Of a stretch of 64,000 nucleotides of DNA, positions 23,930 through 35,545 are shown one piece after another. This stretch comes from Phallus indusiatus (taxonomy: Eukaryota; Basidiomycota; Agaricomycetes; Phallales; Phallaceae). The notes below the pieces were generated by a model that saw nothing but the letters and a program-made list of their open reading frames with translations, was not told the DNA's origin and made no database searches. The first letter of the stretch is position 1. Each line of letters starts with the position of its first letter. The stretch spans positions 47,293 to 111,292 of the forward strand of contig JAQFWX010000113.1 of the NCBI GenBank assembly GCA_027605045.1, read 5' to 3'. The translations under genes and the position numbers were made by a program.

Positions 23930-24320
23930 GGTTAGGCTATGCTTTTGTCGTTGCTTTCGGAACACTCCGATTAGTGACTCTCTTCATCCTCTTCGGAAAC
24001 CGGGTTAATTTGGTTAATACTGGACGCGCGCTTTTGACTTGACTTGTTTCTTTTCTTGCCTTGCTAGTGTTTTTCCGCGCATCATGTGGAATAGATCGAT
24101 TCTATATTTCACGTTCTGCTAGGATGTCGATTTTTTGAAGAAATTATACTCGAGAGCGGTGGTCATTAGTGTTCTAGGAATTCCTTCCCTTGTCCCTTTT
24201 GAGCGCTTCAACGTCACGCGCCAGTGTCACCGTCACATGTTTTTTCATCGCCCGGTGTCACGGGTGACGGTATCATCTTGTCTTGAACCACCACTGCCTG
24301 TCTACTAATCGCAGATGAAA
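23930..24320 (+). promoter_or_regulatory. 391-bp block identical to copy 2, upstream of F
   Basis: Matches 31811-32201 base for base with no gap, while flanking sequence on both sides differs. It ends 7 nt before the TATA box of F. It contains a cluster of GTCAC/GTGAC elements (24213, 24226, 24232, and the inverted pair GTCACGGGTGAC at 24257-24268). The position fits a proximal promoter. Either gene conversion or selection could keep the copies identical. Confidence 0.7.
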
Positions 24321-24326
24321 ATTCCA

Positions 24327-24333
24327 TATAAAA
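24327..24333 (+). promoter_or_regulatory. TATA box of member F
   Basis: TATAAAA in CCATATAAAAG, 90 nt before the ATG at 24417. Confidence 0.65.
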
Positions 24334-24416
24334 GTCTGGTATCGTTTCCCTATAATTTACCTCTGACTTGACCCCCTCTTTTTCCTTCTTTTCCTCTGAC
24401 TCATTCATCGTCATCT

Positions 24417-24794
24417 ATGTCTTCATCCTCGTCGTCATACCCTTATTACTCGTCGTCTTTGACACCTCCAAAGACTCCAGGAGCCCCGAGAATGAGGACT
24501 ATTCCTCTTCCAGCTGTCGAGGACGAAAAATACCATTATCCATATGCCAATGCTTCAAGCACCCTTTATGCTTCCCGTTCGTTATTATCCATGTCGTGGG
24601 CCCTATGCACGGTCTTCTAATACCTTCCTCTAGACCGCATGCCATCACCTCCACCGTCGCCTAAATGGGGCTCTGCAAGCTTTTCAAGAAACCAGAGCGA
24701 TACACGCAAGTCTGCATTCTCAGGCTCGGGTTCAAACTTGGGTCCAGTCTCGACGACATCGACGTCGAGTTATCACCCCTCATTCAAAAAATGA
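24417..24794 (+). CDS. PLP/TPP-family small protein F
   Basis: Exon 1 is 24417-24576, the intron 24577-24633 (57 nt, GTTCGT..CCTCTAG, with TTCTAAT near the acceptor, phase 1) and exon 2 24634-24794, giving 106 aa. Without splicing the frame stops at TAA inside the intron, which would give 67 aa. Module 1 is TPGAPRMRTIPLPAVEDE, preceded by a Ser/Tyr-rich start (SSSSYPYYSSS). Module 2, RMPSPPPSPKW, follows the junction, with Ser in place of Thr. The C-terminus SSYHPSFKK is like E and C. Comparison with G (7.9 kb away) shows length differences of only 6, 9 and 6 nt inside the exons and none in the intron, which supports this frame and this intron. Function is unknown. Confidence 0.87.
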
Positions 24795-26159
24795 TGAGGT
24801 CGACATTGATTACGATGATAAGGACAACGACCTTATCTATCTTCCGGTCGGGCTCATCATCCGATTTGGTCGTCGAATGCCACATGATACTATCAAGCCC
24901 ACTGTCATCACCGAATCCGGACTCAAGGCTGCAGGCTGTCTCATCGCCCTCACTGTTGTCCTTCAAAAACGCAAAACGTCGAGGAACATGTGTTTCTCAA
25001 TCATATTCCCCTCTTCCATTCCCGTCCCTTCACGATATTTACCTTGGGCCTTCGTCGCCTGGCCTGCCGCCTTTTTTTTCCAATTCACGCCGGGTGTACT
25101 GCCACCGACGTTGAATTCGAACTCCAATTGGCTCTGTCATTAACTTTGGAAAGGGACACGTGCCACCACCTTTCCTTCCCTTTTTTTTATTCCTGTCCTG
25201 CCTCCGTCGTCATGTATTGAGAGTCTGTCGTCACACTACTGCGGCTACCGACCGTGTTTTTTTGTGTTTCGCTTCCTTGTGTTTTTTTTCGTTTCTCGCT
25301 GTCCGTTTCTATTGATCCTTGTACCCCTAATTTTCGCTCGGTGTTTTAACGTCTCGCTCTCTGTTCTCGCTTTCCGCTGTCGTGTCCTGCCTCGTCTTCT
25401 TTTCATTTATTCAACACCCTGATCGTCGTCTTCTTTTAAACTATCCCACTCCTCTTCACTACCATTGGTTGCTGGTCATCGATGCAGTGTGGCCGCATCA
25501 AACTATCCTTATATTTGCTCTATCAAACTTCGCTCTGCCTTCTCTTTGTCCTCGTTATTAAAAGAAATGACATGTTTTGATTCTATCATGTAACTGTATC
25601 GTATAACCAATGTTCGGCGCTGTCCTAAAGTGGTGGCGCTCAATACATTTCCTTCTTGTTAACTATTTCCGCTTTGACTTGTGATCGTCGTTTTGTTTGA
25701 GCCATACTCTGTTGAAGGTCCATCATCTGGTGAGACCGCTTGCAACAAACTACCCTGTTGCCTGGCGTCCGACTTGTGGCCCAACAACAGTATATTGCGC
25801 ATCTAACTTATCACCTGCGGCCGCAGCTTTCTAATGCGTAATGGCTTATTATATATAAAACAACTAGGGCAATATACATTTACGTAGCAAAGACAACGCC
25901 CAGTGGGATTGTTGCCTACTAATCTTGGACCCGTCAAGGGTTTCAATGGAGTATATATCCCGCACACCAATGCCCTCGCCCCTCGCTTGGGTTGTGGGCT
26001 TGAGAAGTGAGATCTAGTGAGACCTTGAGATTGGATGAGATGACTAGCCAATTAGCGGATACGATGTGTAACTGTGCTGGTGGCGTATTTATATAAGCTA
26101 CTCGCTTAGGAAACAAATAAAGAAAAATCGAGGCGGAAAAGAGAAAAATGAGAAAAAGC
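24795..26159. other. C/T-rich 3' flank of F and duplication spacer
   Basis: A long + strand pyrimidine-rich flank is conserved in the second copy (32655-34040), with overlapping low-complexity frames that are broken differently in the two copies. Positions 26092-26159 are the unique spacer between the duplicated units. No gene is supported. Confidence 0.55.
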
Positions 26160-29100
26160 TTCATGACCCGATACATACTATGAGTCACAGTTGATGTATG
26201 TTTTTTTATTATTTTATCCCTATAGAGTCGGAATCTCCAGGAATATGGAGCTGACTGGGGGCCTGTCAAGGTGGGATGGTGGGACCGTTGCAGATACAAC
26301 AAGAACCAAACAAAATGTTTCATGACAGCCAGGGATCTTGAGATCGACTAGATATTTATGTCAGATGGTACATATGTTAGCTTAAAGGTTATCATATTGT
26401 CATTGACAATTTGCGTGCTTTTTGCGTGCTGAATGTCACCAAGAATCGGGGTCCACCGTGGTTCTATCTTGGAACCGCCATGTTCGCTGTAAATAGCATA
26501 TCAGAAAGTTAAAACCGTTTCACTCGGACAATCTGTTATAGAAGTTCAATCCATATGCGAATATTATTAGGGCTTTCTGCCAGTCAAATAAAAATAAAAA
26601 TCTTGAATTCAAATTCAACTGACTCGCCGGAGCAACCGGAGATACAACATGAGTTAGAGAACATGAGTCACGTAAAATATTACTACTTGACAGTGGCAAC
26701 GAGCCATAATTCAGATATGGTACGATGTAGGAATCATACTCGATCGTCCTTGAAGCCCTGATACGGCACGGTGTAAATATTTCACTTGCTTGTTTCTGAT
26801 TGACATTCGCGGCGATGTGCGAACGAGATGGCGTTGATGAGGATGGAAAACCGTCGTTCCAATTGGATTTGATGTGTGATGGTTATACGACAACGGTTAT
26901 GAAACTGCAATGCAACGACAAGAAATTAACTCATCCAAGCTAGAACGATGCGCTATAAGATACGCCGAATTAGATCCGATATGTTGGTAAGAGCTTGTTG
27001 ACGCTAAATTCATACTCGATTCAACATCGAGTCTAGCACTTGATACGCATGTTTTCAATGCGGATCCTAAAAAACATAAACGAGTTTACTTCTTGGGCGT
27101 TTCTTGTGCGGAGAATAAGCTCTCACGTACGATAATTAGACTCTTAGAGCCAACGTGTACAACACGTGTTTGCCTATTATAGACATCGCCAACATGTACA
27201 GATAAGTCAAAGGTACATACAAAATCCTTCTTTCCAGAAAATAAGATGCTAAGCCTGTTCTCTTGATGGCTAATTTACATGGCTCAGTATTCTCAAACCT
27301 TGGTAGGTATTACGCACCGTGTGTGCATGCCAGCCACTGAACATACGTCTCCTATTACCAATACACCCCGTCGGCTGGCTATTGTTTTGAAACCGAAAAC
27401 CAGAACGACAAACACGTCTTAGTAAGTGTTGGAAACGGCCAAGCCTCAAAATGTCAAAACAGTTGCCACTGAAAAATGATACTCCGAGTTTCCGCCCCTA
27501 ATCATCGGCGAGGATGCAGGAAGCTCATTCAGTAGAAGGCCGTTTCGAGCTCGGCCTGAATGACCTGAATGACCACTTGTACACCCTGAAGTGACCGTCG
27601 TCTCGGTCCTGTCCATAGCGGCCCGAAATTATAACATATTTCAGTTAGATCTGGTGGGGGAGTAGTACTGCGCCGGAAGCTTTATCAGTGCGCTTCTAAA
27701 TTGCTCACGAGAAGAATATCTCGAAAATTTTGCAACATTCATACTTTGCCGGAATTAGTTGTTTACATATATAATTTGGCCGAAGTTCTCTGAGAAAAAG
27801 GGCTTGTTGATGTTGATTCATTCAGTGGGCGGCTGATAGAGCTTGGCAATTGTGTCATGCGAAGTAGAAGAACTTAAGCTGTCGGATGCGCTAGACGGGA
27901 ATGATCAAGGTATGATGATCCCTATTCATCCGTAGAAAGGATCAGATGTGCATTATGGCGGGCTTTAATTCCAATTCCAATTCAGCAGCATCGGAGCAAT
28001 AGATTAGACAGTAGATTCGCCTGCAAGAATTTGAGAATCTAAAGAAACTTACAGAACACCACAAAACCCCCAAACTGCCCCTTCCTCATCAATAACTAAT
28101 GGTATACTCAGTTCGAGCTCACACAATATATGATATAACGGAGGCCAAGAGCAACCATTGCGCCGTCATCGTCACTTCTGATGCTATTTGATGGCCCACT
28201 CTTTTCCAAGACTTTGCCGATAGTCTTGGGTATTTCTCGGTTGACTAGTGACTTGTTGTGCTTGTGCTTGAGAAATTTACTAGTTGCCTTGCTCATCAGC
28301 TCGCCAGTGCCGATGCCGAACTGAGCTGAACCGAGAGGACAATTTGAATGACAATGGCTTGTCAACTTGGGTAGAACAATCGGATCTACCCGCACTTTAG
28401 TCTTCCACTCAAGTTCTGAGTCAACAGACATGAGTAATCTCCTGAGATGAGCTGGTTACTAGCTTAATGAGCGCGGGTGTTAACTTTGTTTACAGACTTG
28501 ATGATTCGAAATTGAGCTTCGAAGAACGTACACGGTATGAGGCCCGTTTCGGCCCGTGAAGCACAACCGACATAACCGGTGCTTTAATAAGGTTAACAGT
28601 TAACCGGTTAACCGGTAACCCCCCTCGAAATCTTTGTGTAAAAGCGATGGTGTGAACTTGAGAGCAAGAAGCTCTAGATTATTGCCCCACTTTGAATCAA
28701 TTGCATGACAGATGGCCTTCGAGATCCCGTGGCGATGAACATCTGGATATTCGGAGCAGTGCTGTGTGCTTACGTTGTGGTTTTGAAGATTTGTGATGTT
28801 GTTGCGTTGTTGTTGGAGATGCTGGAGGCGGAGTTGTAGGAGATAACCTAGATAACCGTATGAATATTTAATATTATTTGTTTTTTCTTATCATTTCATA
28901 ATTGCCTTTGTGTTCATTAACATCTCCCCTCGTGCAAAGAACGTTCACAGAAGGTTAGATTTGACCCTCCCTTCTCTGTTAAGATTTCGTCGAAGTTCCG
29001 AAACGGTAATTCATTTAATCAATCTTATTCGTCCCGAATTATCTCTCCTATTAAATAGGTGCATCTGGGCTGTATATTAGAAACATAGAATGATGAACAA

Positions 29101-31810
29101 ACACGCACGAAATGTGACAATTTTGATAAACATTATTCCTTGTTCGGTATCAGAAGACGTTCTCATCAGCATTACACATTACATGTTACACATCGTACCT
29201 TATCGATAACATGATGGGCTGACGATGAACACAGCAAGAACAGCCACAAATTCGTACGGATGTGAGCGAGCATCAAGACTTCCACAGGTAACGCATCCTG
29301 TACTGTACAGAGACGTCAAGCATTTTCAAATATTGCTGTGTTGCTATACGACCACGTGTTCCCCATTTAACTAGTTTTGAACGAATTTACGGGCATGGAT
29401 GTATTCTAGATCTGTTGATCAAAACTGAAGCAAACAAAAGATGAAATGGGTTCACTCACCTCGATGTTTGATAGATTGTTCACAGATTTATAATTCGATG
29501 CTATTGTAATTTTTGAATGGCATAGCTGTTAATCGATAATCCGAGACTTATGAAATAACATCCTCATACTAGGGCGGGTAATACGTAGTCCATTATGTGG
29601 TTGTGGCGCGTAGTTTTACCACCGGTTGATCAATCTAAATGAAGTGATGCGTGAACGTGGCATTGTCATTCGTGTTAGCGGCTATATCAACTCCAACCGT
29701 TGGCGCGCAATTTTAGCTCAGAATCTTCCTTCCGCGTTGAGTCGCGGAGAAGCTTTGATGATGGAATATGCAATATAAATAGGAAGTTATAGACTCGCGA
29801 GAATAGAATGCTCATATAAGTAAATTTGTTGATATGCATAGTAGGAAGAACTGAGAGAAAAAGATCGCTTACCGTGGAGACTTCGGTCGTATTTATATAC
29901 TGTTATTGGTTGATTCTCTACTAGTGGCGCCGACCCTCAATAATTGACTCCTAGACTAAATGAACCGGTTGTCTTGTTTAGGGGCTCCATTGATTAGCCC
30001 GGGAGATTGCTGTTCTAATTAAACGGCTTATGAATACGAGGATGTTCGCACTAAGCCACGTGTAAGAAATAGCCGAATACCTTTAGGAATGTTTAGTTTA
30101 TTTTGCAAAGATTGATCAATCCAAGGTCTGATATTTTTCATCGCCGACTGTGTTTCTGTTCCAAAAATATCAGGCTGCCTTGCTGTTAGAAATTATCCGC
30201 CGCTCACCCGAATATGTTTCAGAATTTAGGAGGCCTAAGAGACTAAACTAGTTTGAGTACTTCCCGGTAACTAAAAGAACGAAAATAGTCGACTACTTAC
30301 TAGTACACTATCTCACGTCGTGGAATCTGCCATCAATTACGGACAATACCCTCCTTTCAAGTTTGGTAATGAGATGTTCGTCGATTCATAAGCCGCTAAA
30401 GTAGATGGATACCGGAGAACAGAAGATATTTTGAGTGTGATGACCGACGCGCGGGTCTTTCCTGTAGTAGACCTGCGCGCATTGATAGTTCCTATCGACA
30501 AGATTGGCCCCGTTGCACTTTCCATGTTGGGGCGTCAATCTCCAAGCTCCATCTTCCAGCCGTTTCTTGTACCATTTTCCCGACTTGCCTTGATTCGTTA
30601 TTGGCTGAGAATGCGACAACAGGAAGCAACTCGGAAAAGGCCAATCAGTCACGCGTTTTGTCACAAAGTTCCGCATTTCGCGCCTTCAGTTCGAACTACA
30701 TTCTTACCTCTGGGAAAGATCCTTCGTTCAAGCTTGCGATCAGTTGCCAGCGATGATATACGAAATACTCCTCTCTTTATGGCACGCGAATTTGAGGGGA
30801 AAAAAACTTGTTGTTTTATTCTGATATTAAGGTCAATCTGGAGCAGCTAGTCAATAACGGAGGTGAGCAAACGACTCGGATGATTTGATTGTCCTTTTTC
30901 GTCAAATAAGCTAATAACCGAATCGAGCAATTAGTGGCCGTTCAATGAGCGCGAAATTGTGGCTATTCATCGTACTTATTAAGAACGAGAAACGGGGATC
31001 AAGTTTTGTTTCCCTTTGATTTCGTATTTTCCAAATCTAGGACACGGCAAAGAGAGGTATTTTTAACTGATGGCATCCATCATTAACAAGGAAATGCTGA
31101 TCTGACGGTCATTGCACTGCACATAGCTGACACTTGCGATTATAGCCCAGCGAGCGTTTTGTGCTCCGGTCCTCTCCGTAAACTGCTCACGAGAGCATCA
31201 CTCCACAGGAAGCCGCCAATGATTCTCGCCCCTTAATACATTGTCGATGACCAGACCAGACAAGAGACAAAGGAATCGAGGGTGTGACGGGGATCGGGCA
31301 ACGTCCTGACGTATCCATGCGAAGGTTATGCTGGATCAACGTCTTAATTTGGAAAATTTGTGATCCAAGGGACCTTGAAAAATTAATTGATCGTCAACCC
31401 CCTATACGAAATGAAGCTAAGTACGTTTGTTAGTTATTTTATCCCTTTTTTGGCTTTGTTAATACTGTTATTTAATTTGCAGCGCTTCATTATTAGTAAA
31501 AATGAGAATTGGTCAATTTACCGTTATTTTGCGTGAAAACAGAAATTCCCCGAGTGCTACACGTAAGATAACTGTCGAGTCGCATGATCAGAGCAGGCTC
31601 CCACCAGAACGTATGTATTCTTAGGACAAACCTCAATCTACATTAGACAATCATTGTCTATCATATATCTTATTCCGGTGTTTTTTCATCCTATAAAATT
31701 GCATCAAACACCACAGAGGACTGATGCCGATTATTTGACAGATATCGTTTTTTTTGATGACTATGTCTCCGTTATACGGGATTCTCCTCGACTGCAAAGA
31801 GCAAAGATTT

Positions 31811-32201
31811 GGTTAGGCTATGCTTTTGTCGTTGCTTTCGGAACACTCCGATTAGTGACTCTCTTCATCCTCTTCGGAAACCGGGTTAATTTGGTTAATA
31901 CTGGACGCGCGCTTTTGACTTGACTTGTTTCTTTTCTTGCCTTGCTAGTGTTTTTCCGCGCATCATGTGGAATAGATCGATTCTATATTTCACGTTCTGC
32001 TAGGATGTCGATTTTTTGAAGAAATTATACTCGAGAGCGGTGGTCATTAGTGTTCTAGGAATTCCTTCCCTTGTCCCTTTTGAGCGCTTCAACGTCACGC
32101 GCCAGTGTCACCGTCACATGTTTTTTCATCGCCCGGTGTCACGGGTGACGGTATCATCTTGTCTTGAACCACCACTGCCTGTCTACTAATCGCAGATGAA
32201 A
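31811..32201 (+). promoter_or_regulatory. 391-bp block identical to copy 1, upstream of G
   Basis: Exact counterpart of 23930-24320, with the same GTCAC/GTGAC cluster, ending 6 nt before the TATAAAA of G. Confidence 0.7.
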
Positions 32202-32207
32202 TTTCCA

Positions 32208-32214
32208 TATAAAA
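32208..32214 (+). promoter_or_regulatory. TATA box of member G
   Basis: TATAAAA in CCATATAAAAG, 90 nt before the ATG at 32298, the same spacing as in F. Confidence 0.65.
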
Positions 32215-32297
32215 GCCTCGTATTTTTGTCCCATAATTCGCCTCTGACTTGACCCCATCTTTTTCCATACTTTCCTCTGACTCGTCCCTCATCATTC

Positions 32298-32654
32298 ATG
32301 TCTTCATCCTCGTCGTCATACCCCTATTACTCGTCGTCACCCCCAAAGACTCCAGGAGCCCCGTTGATGAGGACTATTCCTCTTCCAGCTGTCGAGGACG
32401 AAAAATACCATTATCCATATGCCAATGCTTCAAGCACCTTTTATGCTTCGCGTTCGTTATTATTCATGTCGTGGGCCCCATGCACGGTCTTCTAATACCT
32501 TCCTATAGACCGTATGCCGTCACCCCCACCGTCGCCTACATGGGGCTCTCCAAGAATCCAGAGCGATACACGCAAGTCTGGGTCCTCAGGCTCGCGTTCA
32601 AACTCAGGCTCGACGACATCGACGTCGAGTTATCACCCCTCATTCAAAAAATGA
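32298..32654 (+). CDS. PLP/TPP-family small protein G
   Basis: Exon 1 is 32298-32451, the intron 32452-32508 (57 nt, GTTCGT..CCTATAG, phase 1) and exon 2 32509-32654, giving 99 aa. It is the tandem-duplicate partner of F: the two proteins differ by three short in-frame deletions and scattered substitutions. Module 1 reads TPGAPLMRTIPLPAVEDE, so the Arg before the Met that E, F and H share is Leu here. Module 2 is RMPSPPPSPTW, and the C-terminus SSYHPSFKK is unchanged from F. A same-strand frame at 32249-33217 (322 codons) overlaps this gene but is broken in copy 1, so it is treated as a shadow. Function is unknown. Confidence 0.87.
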
Positions 32655-34131
32655 TGATGAAATCGACATCGATTACGATGATAAGGACAACGACCTTATC
32701 TATCTTCCGGTCGGGCTCATCATCCGATTTGGTCGTCGAATGCCACATGATACTACCAAGCCCATTGCCATCACCGAATCCGGACTCAAGGCTGCAGGCT
32801 GTCTCATCGCCCTCACTGTTATCCTTCAAAAACGCAAAACGTCGAGGAACATACGTTTCTCAGTCACATTACCCTCCGCCATCCCCGTCCCTTCATGATA
32901 TTCACCTTGGGCCTTTGTCGCCTGGCTTGCCGCTTTTTTTTCCAATTCGCGCCAGGTGTACTGCCACCGACGTTGAGTTCAAACTCCAATTGGCTCTGTC
33001 ATTAACTTTGGAAAGGGACACGTGCCACCACTTTTCCTTCCCTTGTTTTTTTTTTATTCCTGTCCTGCCTCCGTCGTCGTGTATTGAGAGTCTGTCGTCG
33101 CACTACTGCGGCTACCGACCGTGTCTTTTTGTGTTTCGCTTCCTTTTCACTTTTTTTCTTGTTTCTCGCTGTCCGTTTCTATTTATCCTTGTACCCCTAA
33201 TTTTCGCTCGGTTTTAACGTCTCGCTCTCTATCCTTACTTTCCGCTGTCGTGCCCTATCTCGTCTTCTTTTCATTTATCAAACACCCTGATCGTCGTCTT
33301 CTTTAAACTGTTCTTTTATCCCCCACTCTTCTTCACTACCATTGGTTGCTGGTCATCGATGCAGTGTGGCTGCATCAAACTATCCTTATATTTGCTCTAT
33401 CAAACCTTCGCTCTGCCTTCTCTTTGTCCTCGTTATTAAAAGGAATGACATGTTTTGATTCTATCATGTAACTGTATCGTATATCCACTGTTCGGCGCTG
33501 TCCTAAAGTGGGGGCGTCCAATACATTTCCTTCTTGTTAACTATTTCCGCTTTGACTTGTGATCGTCGTCTTGTTTGAGCCATACTCTGTTGACGGTCTA
33601 TCGTCTGGTGATGCTGCTTGCAACAAACTACCTGTTGCTTTGGCGTCCCACTTGTTGCAACCTTGAACTTTCATCGCGAGTGCCCAACAACAGTATGTTG
33701 CGCATCTAACTTATCACCCGCAGCCGCAGCTTTCTAATGCGTATGGCTCATTGTATATAAACAACTACGGCAATATACATTTACGTAGCAAAGACAACGC
33801 CCAGTGGTGTTGTTGCCTAAATTAGTCCTGACAATGGATTTAATCTTGGATCCGTCAAAAGTTTCGATGGACGTGTATATATCCCGCATGCGCAAGCACA
33901 CTGCGCACCAATGGCCTGACCCAGGCTCGCCTGGGTTGTGGGCATGAGAAGTGAGATCTAGTGAGACCTTGAGATTGATTGGATGAGATGACTATCCAAT
34001 TAGCGGATCCGGTGTGGTAGCTGTGCTGGTGGCGCATTTAGACCATAAAGGGGATGCAGGGGTCGATTTGATTTTAATATACAGTTGTGTGTATATCGAG
34101 TCTAGACTAAAGGCTCATTTCTAGATTTAAC

Positions 34132-34190
34132 TGGAATAGAATAGAATAGAATAGAAAGGAATGGAATGGAATAGAACGGAATTGAGTGGA
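34132..34190 (+). repeat. GAATA/GGAAT pentamer repeat
   Basis: Runs of GAATA units pass into GGAAT variants. It begins about 90 bp beyond the right end of the segmental duplication. Confidence 0.85.
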
Positions 34191-34880
34191 ATTCACAGGA
34201 ATATCCGTGAGCCTGAGTCATCATCATACGTGTACAGGTGTATACATAAATGTACACCTACAAACACGTAGAAATACGTGTCAGTCATTCATGTTCATGA
34301 AGTTTAATTGGAAGATATAAATTTGACCATGGGACTTGAGTCATATATCCCAACTTGGAAACGCACGCAGCACAGCGCAGTGCAAGTATGTACCCATCGG
34401 TCACCTGGAACATGGAATTGCAGATATGTACATCTAGACACGAGTATAAAAGGAAATCTGCAGGGTCCTCCGCTTACAGGGGATCATTGAGTGCCAACTT
34501 TGCAGCATCTCAGTCGTCGTTAGGTTGCCCTCCGGCTTTCGAAAATCAACGATGTCGACCATAAAGAAAATGCGACAGTCGTGGGTATTTGTACGACTGA
34601 AATAGGTAGGTGAGATTATTTATTACCTACTAGAGCAAAAACGAGCAAATTAACGGAACAAACAACAAACAAACGAAAAAAAAAAGACATATCATACCAT
34701 CATGCGACTGGATTATAGTTACGAGGAACGGCACATCACATTCAAGACAGTTTCACCAGAGGCTGGCCTATTGTACTCATCTCGGCCCTCCGGCTTTGGC
34801 GTAATGGATCTGATCGTGGGGTGAAAATCCTATCAACATTCTAATTGTAATATTGCTAAACGACACGTGGCTTCCGATAT

Positions 34881-34906
34881 GAATACATACGTATAGGTAT
34901 GTATTC
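34881..34906. repeat. Inverted repeat
   Basis: Ten-nt arms GAATACATAC and GTATGTATTC around a 6-nt loop (GTATAG). It could form a short hairpin; no associated gene is seen. Confidence 0.6.
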
Positions 34907-35505
34907 TCAGGGCAGCCAAGCCAGATGATAACCCTCTTTTGGTGAGCCGTTTTTTGATAAGAACACTGGGGAGTTAACATTAAGACGTTAACAGTTACAG
35001 GTGCCATCCTGTGCCACCCCCTATATAAATATCGTTCTATAGTATGTGGTCGTTGCTGTGGAATTAAGAACCGAAAACCAAAGTGCTTACAAAATGAGAT
35101 CCGGATGGTTCACCACTGAAAGGATGGCGCCGTTTGATGGCAGTCCTTTCGTATTTTATTAGCTCATTTCTACTTCGCAATATATCCGCGCTCCGCGACT
35201 TGTATTTGCGCCCAACGTCGCGAGCTCGTAACCGAGAAACACCATGTCGATGGTGCCAAGTTCAGCATGGATACCGTGACGCTAACCATAGTCATGGGCA
35301 AGGACAGCTTGTTTTGAAAACTGATTTCAATGACCAAATGCTTTGAATCATATATGTGATAAGCCAAACTCGAAGGAATATCCCGCAACAGCGATCGTTT
35401 CGAGCTTCCCAACGTGCCAACATGATGAATGCCGACAGCAGGTTCAGTAGTCGATTTTACAGATCTTGGCGACGGTTACTGGTTTATGATGGGATTGCAG
35501 TTTCA

Positions 35506-35513
35506 AGAAGAAG

Positions 35514-35542
<29 letters not shown>
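35506..35542 (+). repeat. (GAA)n microsatellite
   Basis: About twelve consecutive GAA units in otherwise unremarkable sequence. Confidence 0.9.

Positions 35543-35545
<3 letters not shown>

Larger units (their letters stand above)
18168..26091 (+). repeat. Tandem segmental duplication, copy 1 (about 7.9 kb)
   Basis: Runs from TCATGACC (18168) to GTGGCGTATTTA (26091) and is repeated collinearly at 26160-34040, with a 68-bp unique spacer between the copies. Substitutions and many small indels separate the copies, but landmarks are preserved throughout: the GAGTCGGAATCTCCAGGAAT block, the GAGGATGCAGGAAGCT block and the family gene. Copy 1 keeps about 80 bp near 21915-22005 that copy 2 lacks. 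Apart from the family gene, open frames are broken or shifted between copies, so the rest of the unit is probably non-coding or decayed. Confidence 0.92.
26160..34040 (+). repeat. Tandem segmental duplication, copy 2 (about 7.9 kb)
   Basis: Second copy of 18168-26091 in the same orientation. It ends at GTGGCGCATTTA, and 90 bp later a GAATA/GGAAT pentamer repeat begins. The family gene G sits in the same relative place as F in copy 1. Small frames in the interior (for example minus-strand 28108-28431 against 20147-20392) differ by many amino-acid-changing substitutions and a frameshift, arguing against a conserved gene there. Confidence 0.92.

Noticed and set aside
32249..33217. 322-codon open frame overlapping member G
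   Set aside because: The matching frame in copy 1 is broken by a stop near 24662. It overlaps G in another frame and is kept open by C/T-rich, TCN-codon composition rather than selection.
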